Origin: Epiperipatus broadwayi
Taxonomy: Eukaryota; Onychophora; Udeonychophora; Euonychophora; Peripatidae
Reading direction: 5' to 3'
NCBI GenBank assembly: GCA_028023455.1
Contig: JAQFVV010012446.1
Coordinates: forward strand, 6,637,501-6,701,500
DNA length: 64,000 bases
Of this stretch, positions 36,664 through 46,899 are shown in pieces. Numbering within the stretch: the stretch's first letter is position 1; every line of letters begins with the position of its first letter. Position numbers and translations under genes: made by a program. A model generated the notes under the pieces. That model was not told the DNA's origin. It saw only the letters and a list, made by a program, of their open reading frames with translations, and did no database searches.

Positions 36664-36871
36664 TCTTTTAATTTTTTCAATGAGATCAGTAACACCTGTT
36701 TGTTCTCTTACCCATACATTGTGTTTTTAATCTCTTCTTGTTACTCCCAACAGGCATCTCTCCATACTTCTTTGAGTGGTCTGGAGTCTCTATATTGCTC
36801 TTCTATCGGGTGTCCAAGTCTCAGATCCATAAGTAAGAACTGGTAAAACACATTTGTTAAAATCTTCCTTT

Positions 36872-38060
36872 TCAAACACATAGGCATATTTCTTTTAGTA
36901 TCAAGTTATTTCTACCAAAAGCACTCCAACCAAGTTTAATTCTATGATTAATTTCATCCATTATGTTTCCATCTGTATTAATAATCTGACCAAGATATTT
37001 GTAACTGTTAACTTCTAATTCATCATAATCAATCTTTATTTTCATATTTTGAGCAAATCGATTAAACATTACTTTAGTCTTTTTATAATTATAAAATTTA
37101 TTTGAACGCACATTGATTACATAAGTAATATTTATTAAGGCTGTAGAGTAAGCTTGTGGTTTAAGACCTGTAGAGATCCCTACTATCGCATTTTTAGTCT
37201 TTTTAGCATTTATCTTTAGTTCTATTTTCCTACTTTCATCTGATAACTCCTGCAACATTTCCTGCAGCTCTGAAGCATTATTTGCAAAAACAACTATATC
37301 ATCTGCAAAATCTAAATGACTTAAATAATCTCCATTTACTTTCACTTCTTTAGTTTCACATTTTAATCCACAAAATACTTCTTGCAACATTGCTGTAAAA
37401 AGTTTTGGAGATATGGAATTACCTTGTCTTACACCTTTCTCAATGTTGACTTTCCCTGTATCATTATATAATCTAATTGTTGCTGTTGCATTTTTATAAA
37501 TATTCTTTAAAATATGACAATGTCCTGGATCTTTACCTTGATGATCCAATGCTTTAATCACTGGGGAAATATTTATAGAATCAAATGCCTTTTCATAATC
37601 TACAAATCCAAAACATAATGGCAACTCATATTCATTTGTCCTTTCTATAACTTCTCTCAATACCTGGATATGATCTACTGTACTAAAACCACTTTTAAAT
37701 CCAGCTTGTTCTCTTGGTTGGCGGAAATCTAATGTTCTCTGTAGACGAGTTATAATTATCTTTGTAAAAATTTTATATAAAACTGATAAAAGGCTGATAG
37801 GTCTGTAATTTCTAATATCTTCTTTATCATCTTTTTTAAATATTAATATTATTATTGCATTCTTCCAATCATCTGGTACATCTTTATCATTTAGACATTT
37901 AGTATATAACTTTGCTAAAAAAAAAAAATTATTTCTTCACCTGCTTCTTTTAATATATCAATTATAATTCCATCATTACCTGGAGTCTTTCCTTTCTTCA
38001 TACATTTAATTGCATGTTTCACTTCTTCATTTAAAATTCTGGGCAATTCAGAAGATGTAA
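36872..38060 (-). pseudogene. LINE reverse transcriptase (frameshifted)
   Basis: An uninterrupted 262-codon frame (37660-36872) and the preceding frame together give the RT motifs in order: GKTPGNDGI, NYRPISLLSVLYKIF, FVDYEKAFDSI, RQGNSISPKLF, HLDFADDIVVFA (catalytic F-ADD), then SYKYLGQIINTDG. A frameshift sits at the A/T-run near 37918-37927. A 120-nt in-frame insertion lies between KKTK and VMFNRFA. The catalytic Asp pair is intact. Confidence 0.85.
37073..37205 (-). repeat. Short retroposon-like insertion inside the RT frame, with 13-bp target duplication
   Basis: 107 bp (37086-37192) bounded by identical TTTAGTCTTTTTA at 37073-37085 and 37193-37205. It belongs to the same repeat as 17545-17640 and 20955-21050 (AAGCTTGTGGTTTAAGACCT, GTAATATTTATTAAGGCTGT). 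Element plus duplication is 120 nt, so the RT frame is extended by 40 codons without a stop (NAIVGISTGLKPQAYSTALI...). Confidence 0.8.
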
Positions 38061-38493
38061 TAAATATAGGAGGTACTTGTTCTTTATTACTATATAATTC
38101 TTGATAAAAATCTTCTACCAATTTCATAATGTCATCCCTATTTTTAGTAATAATTCCATCTTTTTTTCTTATTGCAGATATAAATTTCCTACCAATACCA
38201 AAATGTTGTTTTACATTCTTGAGACTTTTATTTTTTTCTACAGCTTTCCTTGCTAGTTCACAGTTATACTTTCTTATATCATTTTCAACTCTTTTCCATA
38301 TCATTTTACAAAATTTAAGATATTCAATCCTTTTTAATGCATCATTTTTGTATATCTTCATATTCCTTCTTTTCTTCATAAATTCTCTAGTCTCAGTAGA
38401 AATTTTATTGGTCAATTGCTGCTTTTTTCTACCAGCTATCTTTGTTGCAGTTTTTAAAAGTGTATCAGTTATTTTCATATTAATTTCATTCAA
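37915..38493 (-). pseudogene. LINE linker and start of reverse transcriptase (192 codons)
   Basis: Starts MNEINMKITDTLLKTATKIA, is Lys-rich through the linker, and reaches RT motif 0/1 with VKHAIKCMKKGKTPGNDGII before a homopolymer frameshift at EEIIFFF. The frame 38129-38527 on the + strand is a shadow. Confidence 0.75.
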
Positions 38494-38599
38494 ATCTGAA
38501 TCATGCTCAAAATCTACTAATACTTGACACCGATTTGTAAGTTCTAATTTAAATTCATTAGAATGTTTCTGAAGTTTAGGAATATCAACTGTAAATGTT

Positions 38600-38995
38600 G
38601 TTTTTCTTAATAATTTTTGTCTCTCTAGTTTTGCATTAAGACCTATCTTACATCTTACTAATCAATGATCACTTCCTGTGTTAAATTTATTAAGAATATT
38701 ACAATCTTGAAATATGTATTTTCTGTTAGTCAAAATATAATCCAATTCTGCTGTACCTTCATTGGGATGCTAACATTTTTTTCAAAAAAAGAATTCATAA
38801 TATAAAGTTTTTCTTTTTCAGCAAACTCCACTAGTCTATGTCCTCTTTCATTTCTATTACCATAACCAAAATTACCTTCAGCACTTTCATCTTTCATTTA
38901 TTTACCAATTCTAGCATTAAAGTCTCCCATAACAATTTTAAAATGTTGTTTACTCTGATCGAAAGTCTTTTGTACATCCATATTATAATGGTCAG
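38600..38995 (-). pseudogene. LINE endonuclease, C-terminal half
   Basis: VQKTFDQSKQHFKIVMGDFN carries the GDFNA motif of APE-type endonucleases. Further downstream, RKYIF and YCNILNK-like residues lead into the linker. Contains at least two frame breaks. Joins in sequence to 41240-41640 once the 2.2-kb insertion is removed (VEDFY then NMDVQK). Confidence 0.7.
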
Positions 38996-41238
38996 GGTGG
39001 ATCATAAGTCTTACCATATCTTCTGTATCGAGTGCCACCAGGCTATTGGAACCTGGAAAATTTATATAGTAGGCAGATACGCAAGTTAAAGATCCAACTT
39101 TTACATATATTTTTATTACAACCGTCAGCCCTTACCATTAGTTCATGGAGTAGCATAGGTTTAAAACATATTTATTAAAATATATTTTAATGAAAATTAA
39201 AAAAAAAATAAACTAGATCACTGCCAGTACTAATAACAAAAGATTTTATTCACGTATATATAGATGACAACAAACAAACTTGAAAAATAATTCAAAACAA
39301 AGCAAAACTCTCCATATAGTAGTGCCATCTTGTGCTAACAAGAGCAATCAATGGATGCCAGAAGGCATTAGATAGTGATCATGTGTTGAAAAATAATTAC
39401 TATAAAAAAAAATTATGCTTTATGTTTCATTATTATTATTTTATTTTTTAACTTTAATTTTTAATCTTAGAATGTTGAGCATAGATAGGCCACCTATACG
39501 ACGCACTTAAAAGATTTTCAAAACATTTGACTCCAGGCTAAAGGTTCGCAGCCACACCAACGCTCACTTCCCAATATATATCAGCAACCAATGCAATGTA
39601 AACATGTTAGCATAGAACCACCCTGGCAGGGATGTGCATCTGACAGCATGATATTATTTCAAGAACATGACCTTCGTCCAGTACAGGAATGTACGTCTGT
39701 CTGGCAAAAGGAAAATGCATATAAAATATTAAAGAGAAAACACTATGTATGGATGGGAGAGCGGTCTATCTTGCTAACTTATAGTCCCTATCCATAGAGC
39801 TGAAAGGTGTCAATGTCGTGGAAAGTAATCCACATCCATTTCAGTGCCATGACTACCTCTTTGGGGTCATGCATTCAGTTAGACACATTGCCCTGTGTGC
39901 TAACACACTTCACATTACATTGATATAAACCTCCATATATCCCTTCACCAGCATTGACATGACTACAAAACAAATAGTCCAAAATCAAAACCCTTTAAAC
40001 TAGCATATACTTAAACGAGTCTAAGCAGCCATCTACACTCAACTTAAATTTAAGTCAATTTAATAATTTACTTTATTAAAAAAAATATTTAATTTAGGGT
40101 ATTTAACTTATTTTAAAATTACACATTGTATTCAACTTATTTGTACATCAAATAATAGATTTGACCCTTTTTTTTTTTTTTAATCTAATAATGCACAAAT
40201 AATGATACGTGTTTGATTTTATCTTTAAATTCGTTTGCAATCGCAAACTTCTGCCCTATTACAAACAGATCTTATACTAAGCATAAATAAAAAAATGTAA
40301 TACATATTTTAAAAAGATTAGTTTAAATTTTAGATAAGACTTTAAAATTGCAACATTTATAAAAAATAAAGTTCAGATTTGATCAAGAGAGAAAATCTAC
40401 AGTTCATATTTAAAGAAAAATAAAGTTCGGAGATTTTAAATTAAAGAGAGTTTATAGTTCATTTTTATTATTTATAATTTATACTTTCCTTTCTCCAGGC
40501 TCATTCCTTTGTGATGAAGATCTGAATTTACACAAGGGCCATTTCTTGCAAACGATGACGATTTATGAAGACTTATGACGCTTTATGAAGACGGTACCAG
40601 TGATTCGATCCTGGAATCTGTGGAGATGAAAGCTGCCTTCAGCCAGCCGATCCGAGAGAAGCACGATTAAACAGATTATATTTTTAGTAACAGCAACAAT
40701 AACTTTTTTTACTTTTCAGCAACGACAAACGAATTCAAAATTCTAATCTTCTAATTCCTTATTTCTTTTGAATTTTTCCTTTTATAGTCCTGAAGCGTCT
40801 TATCTAGGAATGTGCGGATCCATCAAACATATCATATTCAGTAGATTTGTCTCTGTGGTCTGTGTATATATCTTGGGCGGGAAAAGCAAGCCTTTTGTTT
40901 CTATTTCTCAACTCTTATCTATTTCGTAATAATCTTTTTAATGGTCATTTTGCCCTAAGGATCTGTTTGTAATTTTATTTTTGTTAAAAACTCTCTTCAT
41001 TATTTTTGAGATTAAAAGATTTTTATTATATTTATTTAAAGATTAGAACTTTGCTTCCATTCTATAATTTTTTTAAGCTTATTTTATTTCAATATTTAAA
41101 TTAAACTTATTAAAATAAATTAATAACTCATTATTTGTGCATTTCGAACGTCTGTGCTTTTAATTCATTATTAGATATTTACAAAAAAAAATTTAAGTAC
41201 TAAAATTTAAATGTAACATATATATATATCCCATTACA
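38990..41238. mobile_element. 2.2-kb insertion splitting the LINE endonuclease
   Basis: The endonuclease reading resumes across this block. The junctions are CATATTATAA|TGGTCAGG and ATCCCATTAC|AATATAAAAATC, with a possible 5-6 bp TATAA/ATATAA duplication and short inverted ends ATTATAATGG and CCATTACAAT. The interior has family A copy 6 (39280-39398), a 68-codon frame at 39591-39797 of unknown origin and a GC-richer patch at 40500-40660. I cannot classify the element. Confidence 0.5.
39280..39398 (-). mobile_element. Family A mini-copy 6 with perfect 13-bp target duplication
   Basis: Only about 93 bp: GCAAAACTCTCCATATAGTA at the left, ATCAATGGATGCCAGAAGGC, then ATTAGATAGTGATCATGTG at the right. 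Both family termini are present, so the ribozyme and palindrome were lost internally. TTGAAAAATAATT flanks it at 39280-39292 and 39386-39398. Confidence 0.85.
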
Positions 41239-41239
41239 A

Positions 41240-41690
41240 TATAAAAATCTTCTACTTCATCACTATGAGAACTTGTTGGGGCATAAACCTGAATTATCTG
41301 CATTTGGTATCTACTATTAAGTTGTATAACTAATCTTGCCACTCTGTCTAATACACTGTCAATCTCCACAATGTTGTTCTTCCACTTTTTATTTATAATG
41401 AATCCTACTCCACCTGTATTTCCAATATTTGTGCCTTTATAATAGAGTGCATGTCCATTTTTTAAATCAATTGTCTCTTCATTACTTCACAAAGTCCGAT
41501 AATGTCCCATTTAATATAAGACAGTTCTTCTTCTAATTCGTGCAATCTTCCTTCACTTGAAAGTGATGTGCATTTGTAAGTACAAAAGTCGTCATCAATT
41601 GGCAGCCTTCGGCCACCAACTGCTGCCTTGTTTGGTGACTTTACAGCCTCCTGGGAATAGGGGCCATGATTAATTTTTGTCTGTCATAAT
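41240..41690 (-). pseudogene. LINE endonuclease, N-terminal half
   Basis: Reads RRLPIDDDFCTYKCTSLSSE, ELSYIKWDIIGLCEV, then after a frame break NIGNTGGVGFIINKKWKN, RVARLVIQLNS and QVYAPTSSHSDEVEDFY. The catalytic-type E (LCEV) and the YAPT motif are those of AP endonuclease-type LINEs. Frame break near 41485. Confidence 0.75.
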
Positions 41691-41999
41691 TGTATATATG
41701 TATTGGAAAATATTTATCATTTACACAAACATTCATTCTGCCTTATCAGGCAACTGAGAAGAAAGACCATGGTGTTTCTTGATCTTAAACTCAGAGGTAA
41801 AAAGCCAAATAAACTCACCACGCCGCTAATACATGTTGGTGAGCAGACCATCCATGTTCGTATATTATATGAGCAATCACACAGTAATAACAGCTGCAAC
41901 GACAAGTACGTATGGAGTGGACCTTAGGAATTTACCCTGCTCGGTTCCTTTAAGGCCTCCAAAAGGAATCAAAAGGTCTCCTTTCAGTTAATATATATA

Positions 42000-43900
42000 A
42001 TTATAACATTCATTTTAATTATATAAAGAGCTCTTAAAGTTTATAATAAAGCACCAAATATTGTGATAATGGAATAAATTGTATTAGTATTGTTTGCAAA
42101 GCATCATAAAAGTAAAGGTACATATTTAAGATATATTTTTCAGATATGGCCATAAAACAATATTATATATTGTAACGATACAGAATGAGGGGTTTTATAG
42201 ATGAAATGTCCGAGCGTATAAAACTGTAAAGGTAAATAAAAGATTGTTTATTTTGGTAAATACGCACAGATTTCTTCACCTTAATAGTATTCCCTTTATT
42301 GGAAAATTACTCTGGAAATTCACTGGAGAGATCGTCCCAAAATTATAGATTTAATTAGCGTAGAATTTGTGTGAAAATAAAGCTAATCGAATACAAATTA
42401 TATCATATATATATATCTCCCGGTAAATGAAGAAGAAGCAGAAAGCAGCTAAAATAGTTAGACTGGAGTAAAGTTAGTGTTGATTTGAACTGAGAACAGA
42501 TCAGCAGTAAAGAATGATAAATGGTTGATTAGTAGATCAACTAACAGTGATTAAGTCAAAAATGGAATAGTTGCAAGCAAAAAGCAGTTACTTTTTTGTG
42601 AATTGAAAAGATTATTATGAGCGAAGAATAATTAACTGAAGTTTAACCAAACTGCAAGAGACGATTACTAAATAATGTGCAAATTGTCTGTGCGAAGTAA
42701 GCACTGATATTGCAAACTTTAATAGATTTATTCTATACGTGAAATTAGGTATTCTTATTTGTGTTTCAAGAGACATTTGATTTGAAAGCACAAATAATAA
42801 GTAACTGGATTATTCCTGGTGTGGAAGAAGTCTATTTTCACCCGAGAAAAATAAACAGCATGTGAATATTAATGGACTATTACCTCTTTATGTTGTTTTT
42901 ACTACATTATTATTTGTTATTAAATAAATCTTAATATATATATATATACATTTCAGAGTATATTGTTTCATTATTTAGTTCCCTCACTGATCTTTAGAGA
43001 CCCTCAGGACACGGCAATAGGGTATAAACAAAAATAAACTGATTTATAGATAAACAGGGATTGATTAACATATGGAGTGACAAACATCAAATTAACAGCA
43101 ATTATATCTAGTTTTTTTCTATAATAAATTACATTAAATATAAATGCAAATAATGACTACGTACTTCTCCCTTGTGTATTTGTGATAATAAAAATTATCA
43201 ATATCCAACTTTTTATACTATTCTAAGAGTAAAGGGATGATAATTTAAATTTATTGCGAGTGCCAACTATAACTTTTAATGTATAGTACCATAACCATCA
43301 CTCAATCTATCCCTCACTACATATTCGCTATGTCCCATAATGCTAATTGTTGACACATGGTAATTAGTTACAACATATATAACTAATAGATTAGTATCAA
43401 ATAGTATACTCCCACTTGAAGAGAGAAGAGATACATTTAAAAACTTACAAATTTTGAATAAAACAAAATATTTTAAAAAAATAATAATAAAAAAATAATG
43501 ACTGCTAAAAAGGGTTTGAATATGGCATAAGTGATAATTTTACTACACACTTAATACCTGTAGACCATATTCTATTAGTAATTATTAAAAACCTGTTCAC
43601 CAGAAGGTGTATTAAATGATATGAACATATATATATGGGGGTACATTTAAAGATTTATGGTAGTATTTACATTTTGTGTTTTATATTATAATAGTACTAA
43701 TTTTATGAATAAATATTTTATGTATTTTAATCTGTAGTACAAAAAAAAAAATCCAACAAAATATAAATGTCATCGTAAGTCATTTTCAATTTTGAATCTA
43801 TATGTCATATATTCAAGCATTTTCAGAATATTTTTGAGACTACCAATAAGATAAAACAATCAATTTACAAAAGATCTTTAATAATTATATATCAATGTTT
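42000..43900. other. Unassigned intronic stretch
   Basis: AT-rich. A block 42169-43011 starts TGTAACGATACAG and has some of the look of a solo LTR, but no partner or target duplication was found. No gene seen. Confidence 0.3.
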
Positions 43901-43904
43901 TATG

Positions 43905-44090
43905 GATCCCAAGATCTAGGTGCAGTCTCTCAGATCCTTCTCACTGACAAAAGCCACAAGCTAGAAACTAGTCTGGGGATATTGGATGAATAGGCATTAG
44001 ATAGGGATTTTATGCACAAGCCTTCTTGAATCCAGTGATTACTCTGGCTTACACTGAGTGGCACTACAGTATGGAGAGTTTTGCCTGTTT
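43905..44090 (+). mobile_element. Family A copy 7, truncated at its 5' end
   Basis: Runs from GGATCCCAAGATCTAGGTGC through the ribozyme region to the conserved end TATGGAGAGTTTTGCC. The ATCACATGATCAC end and the other arm are missing. Loss of one end while the GAGAGTTTTGC end is kept mirrors LINE-style 5' truncation. TGTTTTA on both sides (about 43898 and 44090) may be a short target duplication. Confidence 0.75.
43930..43993 (+). ncRNA. Decayed hammerhead motif, family A copy 7
   Basis: Core reads CTGACAA (43944-43950), so the invariant G8 is lost. Stem II AAGCC-ACAAG-CTA is weakened; GAAACTAGTC and TGGGGATATTGGAT are intact. Expected to be inactive. Confidence 0.6.
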
Positions 44091-44422
44091 TAATTAATCT
44101 TGCGACGGTATGTTCAGCTAATATGACCCACTGAACACTGGCGCCTAAAACAAATAAATATCAGTGTTTTATATCATTTGTGGAATATTTATTTATTTAT
44201 ACAAATACTTCATTTAAATGATAGTTTTTTTATTAGACAAAATATTGTATTTTAAAAAAAAAAATTATTATAAATTTATTTTTATTGGTTGTATTATTTT
44301 TTTAAAGGTGGGATATAGTCTGTATGTATTTATATGTATACCTATGCTTTATATATGGAAATAATAAATATACAAACTAACTAAAGGAAAAATAAAAACA
44401 CAGAATTACTTCTCTATAAAAC

Positions 44423-44466
44423 TGCTTTTATATTTCAACCAGCAGACTGGTTTTCATCAGAAAGCA
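44423..44466 (-). ncRNA. Hammerhead motif, family C left arm (antisense to VPS13)
   Basis: On the - strand TGCTTT-CTGATGA (core at 44454-44460), stem II AACCAG/CTGGTT around a TCTG loop with one extra A before it, GAAA, a minimal TAT stem III, and AAAGCA, which pairs fully with TGCTTT as stem I. Confidence 0.65.
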
Positions 44467-44717
44467 AAATGGCTATTTACAGAAATTAAGTGCTAAAATA
44501 TTACCGATACGTATCAGATAATGAAACTAATTCCTATAGGCTAAAAATCTTTAAAAACTTTGTATAAATAATTTTTTTAGTATTTTTTATACGAAGTTTT
44601 GTAAATATATATATATTTATACAAAGTTTTTAAAGATTTTTAGCCTATAGGAATTAGTTTTGTTATCTGATACGTATCTGTAATATTTTAGCGCTTAATT
44701 TCTGTAAATAGCCATTT

Positions 44718-44761
44718 TGCTTTCTGATGAAAACCAGTCTTCTGGTTGAAATATAAAAGCA
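44718..44761 (+). ncRNA. Hammerhead motif, family C right arm (sense to VPS13)
   Basis: Core CTGATGA at 44724-44730, stem II AACCAG-TCTT-CTGGTT (six pairs, one unpaired A before it), GAAA at 44748-44751, minimal stem III with cleavage predicted after A44755, stem I TGCTTT (44718-44723) with AAAGCA (44756-44761). The extra A and the A at the cleavage position make activity less certain than in family B. Confidence 0.65.
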
Positions 44762-46405
44762 GTTTTATAGAGAAGTAATTCTGTGTTTTTATTATGCTTT
44801 ATATATGTTACATATGCTTATATTTATGTAATTTTTATATTGATATGTAGGTAAATTGCCACCATTCTTTATGGGTAATTCTTGATTCTTTCTTAGCATT
44901 TCCAATCATTCTATGAAAAACACAAGTCATTGTTTGAACCATCTCATCATGGACATATTTAGCATCAAAATAAAAGCATTCTGGGTAAAAATACTTTATC
45001 CGATTATGGAAGTTTGCATATTGATTGCTATTCTTGATGGAATACTTAGTTACTATAACCCATGGATGTGGTTATTTAATTCTACTTTTAGCAAGCTGAT
45101 GTCTGTAATAACAGTATACATCTGAGGCTTATTATCACGATTAGGACTGTATGCTTTACCATCTGCAAAGAAGGTTTTAATTTGATATATCCTAAATCTT
45201 CTATAACCTATACGCCAAACTGTATATTACAATTTTGGATACAATGCTCAGACCTACCCCATTCCTCCCCAAATCCATTGCTTATTTCACTTCTATATGT
45301 CTGGGGATCTTTTTTCACACATCATGCTTGATTAGACCAATGTAACATCAAATTTTCTGTTGACATCTCATTTAGAGATTTAAAAAAGATCGTTTAACCT
45401 TGTAAGGTGTCTATGAATAACCTTGTCAGTCATACAAACTCTAACCAGATTCCAAAACTTGTGTACCTTATTTGTGATTAAAATTTTTGATTAATCCACT
45501 TCAAGATACAATTCCAATCAAAATATTTCTCATTGACTGATTCAAGCTAAATTTTCAAACCCACTTGTGTCTTGTGCAATAATATCTGGAAGAGATGCTA
45601 CACATTTTTTAAACCTGGCCATTCTTTTCATCTTTACACTTGTTTGTGTTTCACAAGCACACAATTAACCTCAAGCAATTGCAAAAAATCATAGAATATT
45701 TTCATACTCATATTGTTTGTTTACCCATTTAGAACTATGGGCTTGCATCCTTCGCCATTATATTTGGCAGTAAAAAGTACAATATACTAAAAAATAATGA
45801 TTTAACACATACTTATATTTCCTCAAATTCTCACCTAGAAATATCATATAAAACACTTGTCAGTCCACAATTTTTTTCAGCCGTGCATTATCATAGTCTT
45901 AAAGCATCGAATCTTGAATAATTATAGATTAGTTAAGTAATTAATTAATCTTTCTGTTTGGTTCTACCTCTGTCAGTGTTGATAAAGAATCGTATTGCTT
46001 TGAGTTGGGATATGTTACAGTTTCATCGTATGTTTATGAAATTTAAACTTTTCTTTATATGTACATCAATATTTGTATATAATATGTTATAAATAAATAA
46101 AAAATCAATTTGTAATTGATATTTATTTGAAAAATTGATTTCTAGTTAATCTCATCTATAATTTATCTTGTTATTTCTATTTTAAAATTAAAAAGTAATA
46201 TGTATATGTTTTTGGATATATTGTGTATAGTTAATGAATTTAAGTGCGCGTCTCTTATTTTCATAATACTTTTCTTTTTACATTAATTTCAATTTTTTTT
46301 TCTTTTTAAGATTATTGCATATATTTTTTTTTTTTCCTGTTTGTTTATTTTTTTTTTCTTTTCTGTACTTATTTTAATTTTTTTTTTTTTTTTCCAATGG
46401 TTTAG

Positions 46406-46534
46406 GATGGTATTGGAGAATTCTTTGCTGATCAGAAAAATGATGTCAAAGTATACTGGGTAACATTTTTGGATGGCGTTCAGAGGGTGTTAATGTTTAC
46501 TGAAGACATTGCATTAGCCACCTTAGCACAAGAA
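46406..46534 (+). CDS. VPS13: VPS13 exon g
   Basis: Forty-three codons, phase 0 to 0, after a long T-tract and CAATGGTTTAG, to donor GAA|GTAAGT. DVKVYWVTFLDGVQRVLMFT is the strongly conserved 'VSFLDG.QRVLLFT.D' motif of VPS13A/C, ending in ALATLAQE. Confidence 0.97.
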
Positions 46535-46899
46535 GTAAGTATTGATTTTGTTTATTGATGAGGCAAGGGGCAATACATTTGAATATTGTTTAAATGAACT
46601 ATGAATAAAAAAGGTCATCAAAATCAGTTTGCTTGAAATTACAAAAAAGTGACAGTTAATAATTAGGTTTTGAGGAGATGCCGGTTCCAATCATTGTGTG
46701 TAAAACAGTTTTTATAGCGCATTAAAGTAAGCTAATTTATAGCAAGTGAATGTATTGCTGAATATTGACACTTTGACCCCAAGTTAGTTACAGTTGCAGT
46801 ATTAATATAAGTCAGGTGGTTGTTGTCCTCCAAGAGACCTGAAAAAAAAGAGGTTATTTCTAAAATGCACGTGATTTTTTAATTTTTTTTATAAATATA

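Larger units (their letters stand above)
36422..41985 (-). mobile_element. Near-complete RTE-type LINE, interrupted
   Basis: Reading on the - strand from about 41985: a leader, an AP-endonuclease domain (41640-41240 and, after an interruption, 38995-38600), a reverse transcriptase (38060-36900), a C-terminal basic tail (36663-36430) and a GATGATGATGAT end at 36422-36436. The order EN-RT with a short C-tail and a microsatellite 3' end fits the RTE clade. It has frameshifts, stops and two insertions (37073-37205; about 38990-41238), so it is inactive. Confidence 0.8.
44343..44807. mobile_element. Family C palindromic ribozyme element with 15-bp flanking repeat
   Basis: Arms 44391-44575 and about 44605-44793 are near-perfect reverse complements over about 180 bp, with an AT-rich loop. 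The element is bounded by identical TATGCTTTATATATG at 44343-44357 and 44793-44807; the left 33 bp inside the boundary (AAATATACAAACTAACTAAA...) is not in the palindrome. Each arm holds a hammerhead motif unrelated in sequence to family A. Confidence 0.82.
36311..46405 (+). other. VPS13: VPS13 intron f (about 10.1 kb)
   Basis: Dominated by the antisense LINE (36422-41985) with its nested insertions, then family A copy 7 (43905-44090) and family C element (44343-44807). 42000-43900 and 44810-46400 have no gene I recognise. A reversed, heavily stopped frame around 45130-45790 might be a decayed transposon protein, but I could not name it. Confidence 0.7.

Noticed and set aside
42169-43011. Solo LTR
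   Set aside because: Starts TGTAACG and ends near a CA, but I found no target duplication, no second copy and no partner element.
45130-45790. Decayed transposase on the - strand
   Set aside because: Some residue patterns look coding, but there are many stops and I could not match it to any family with confidence.
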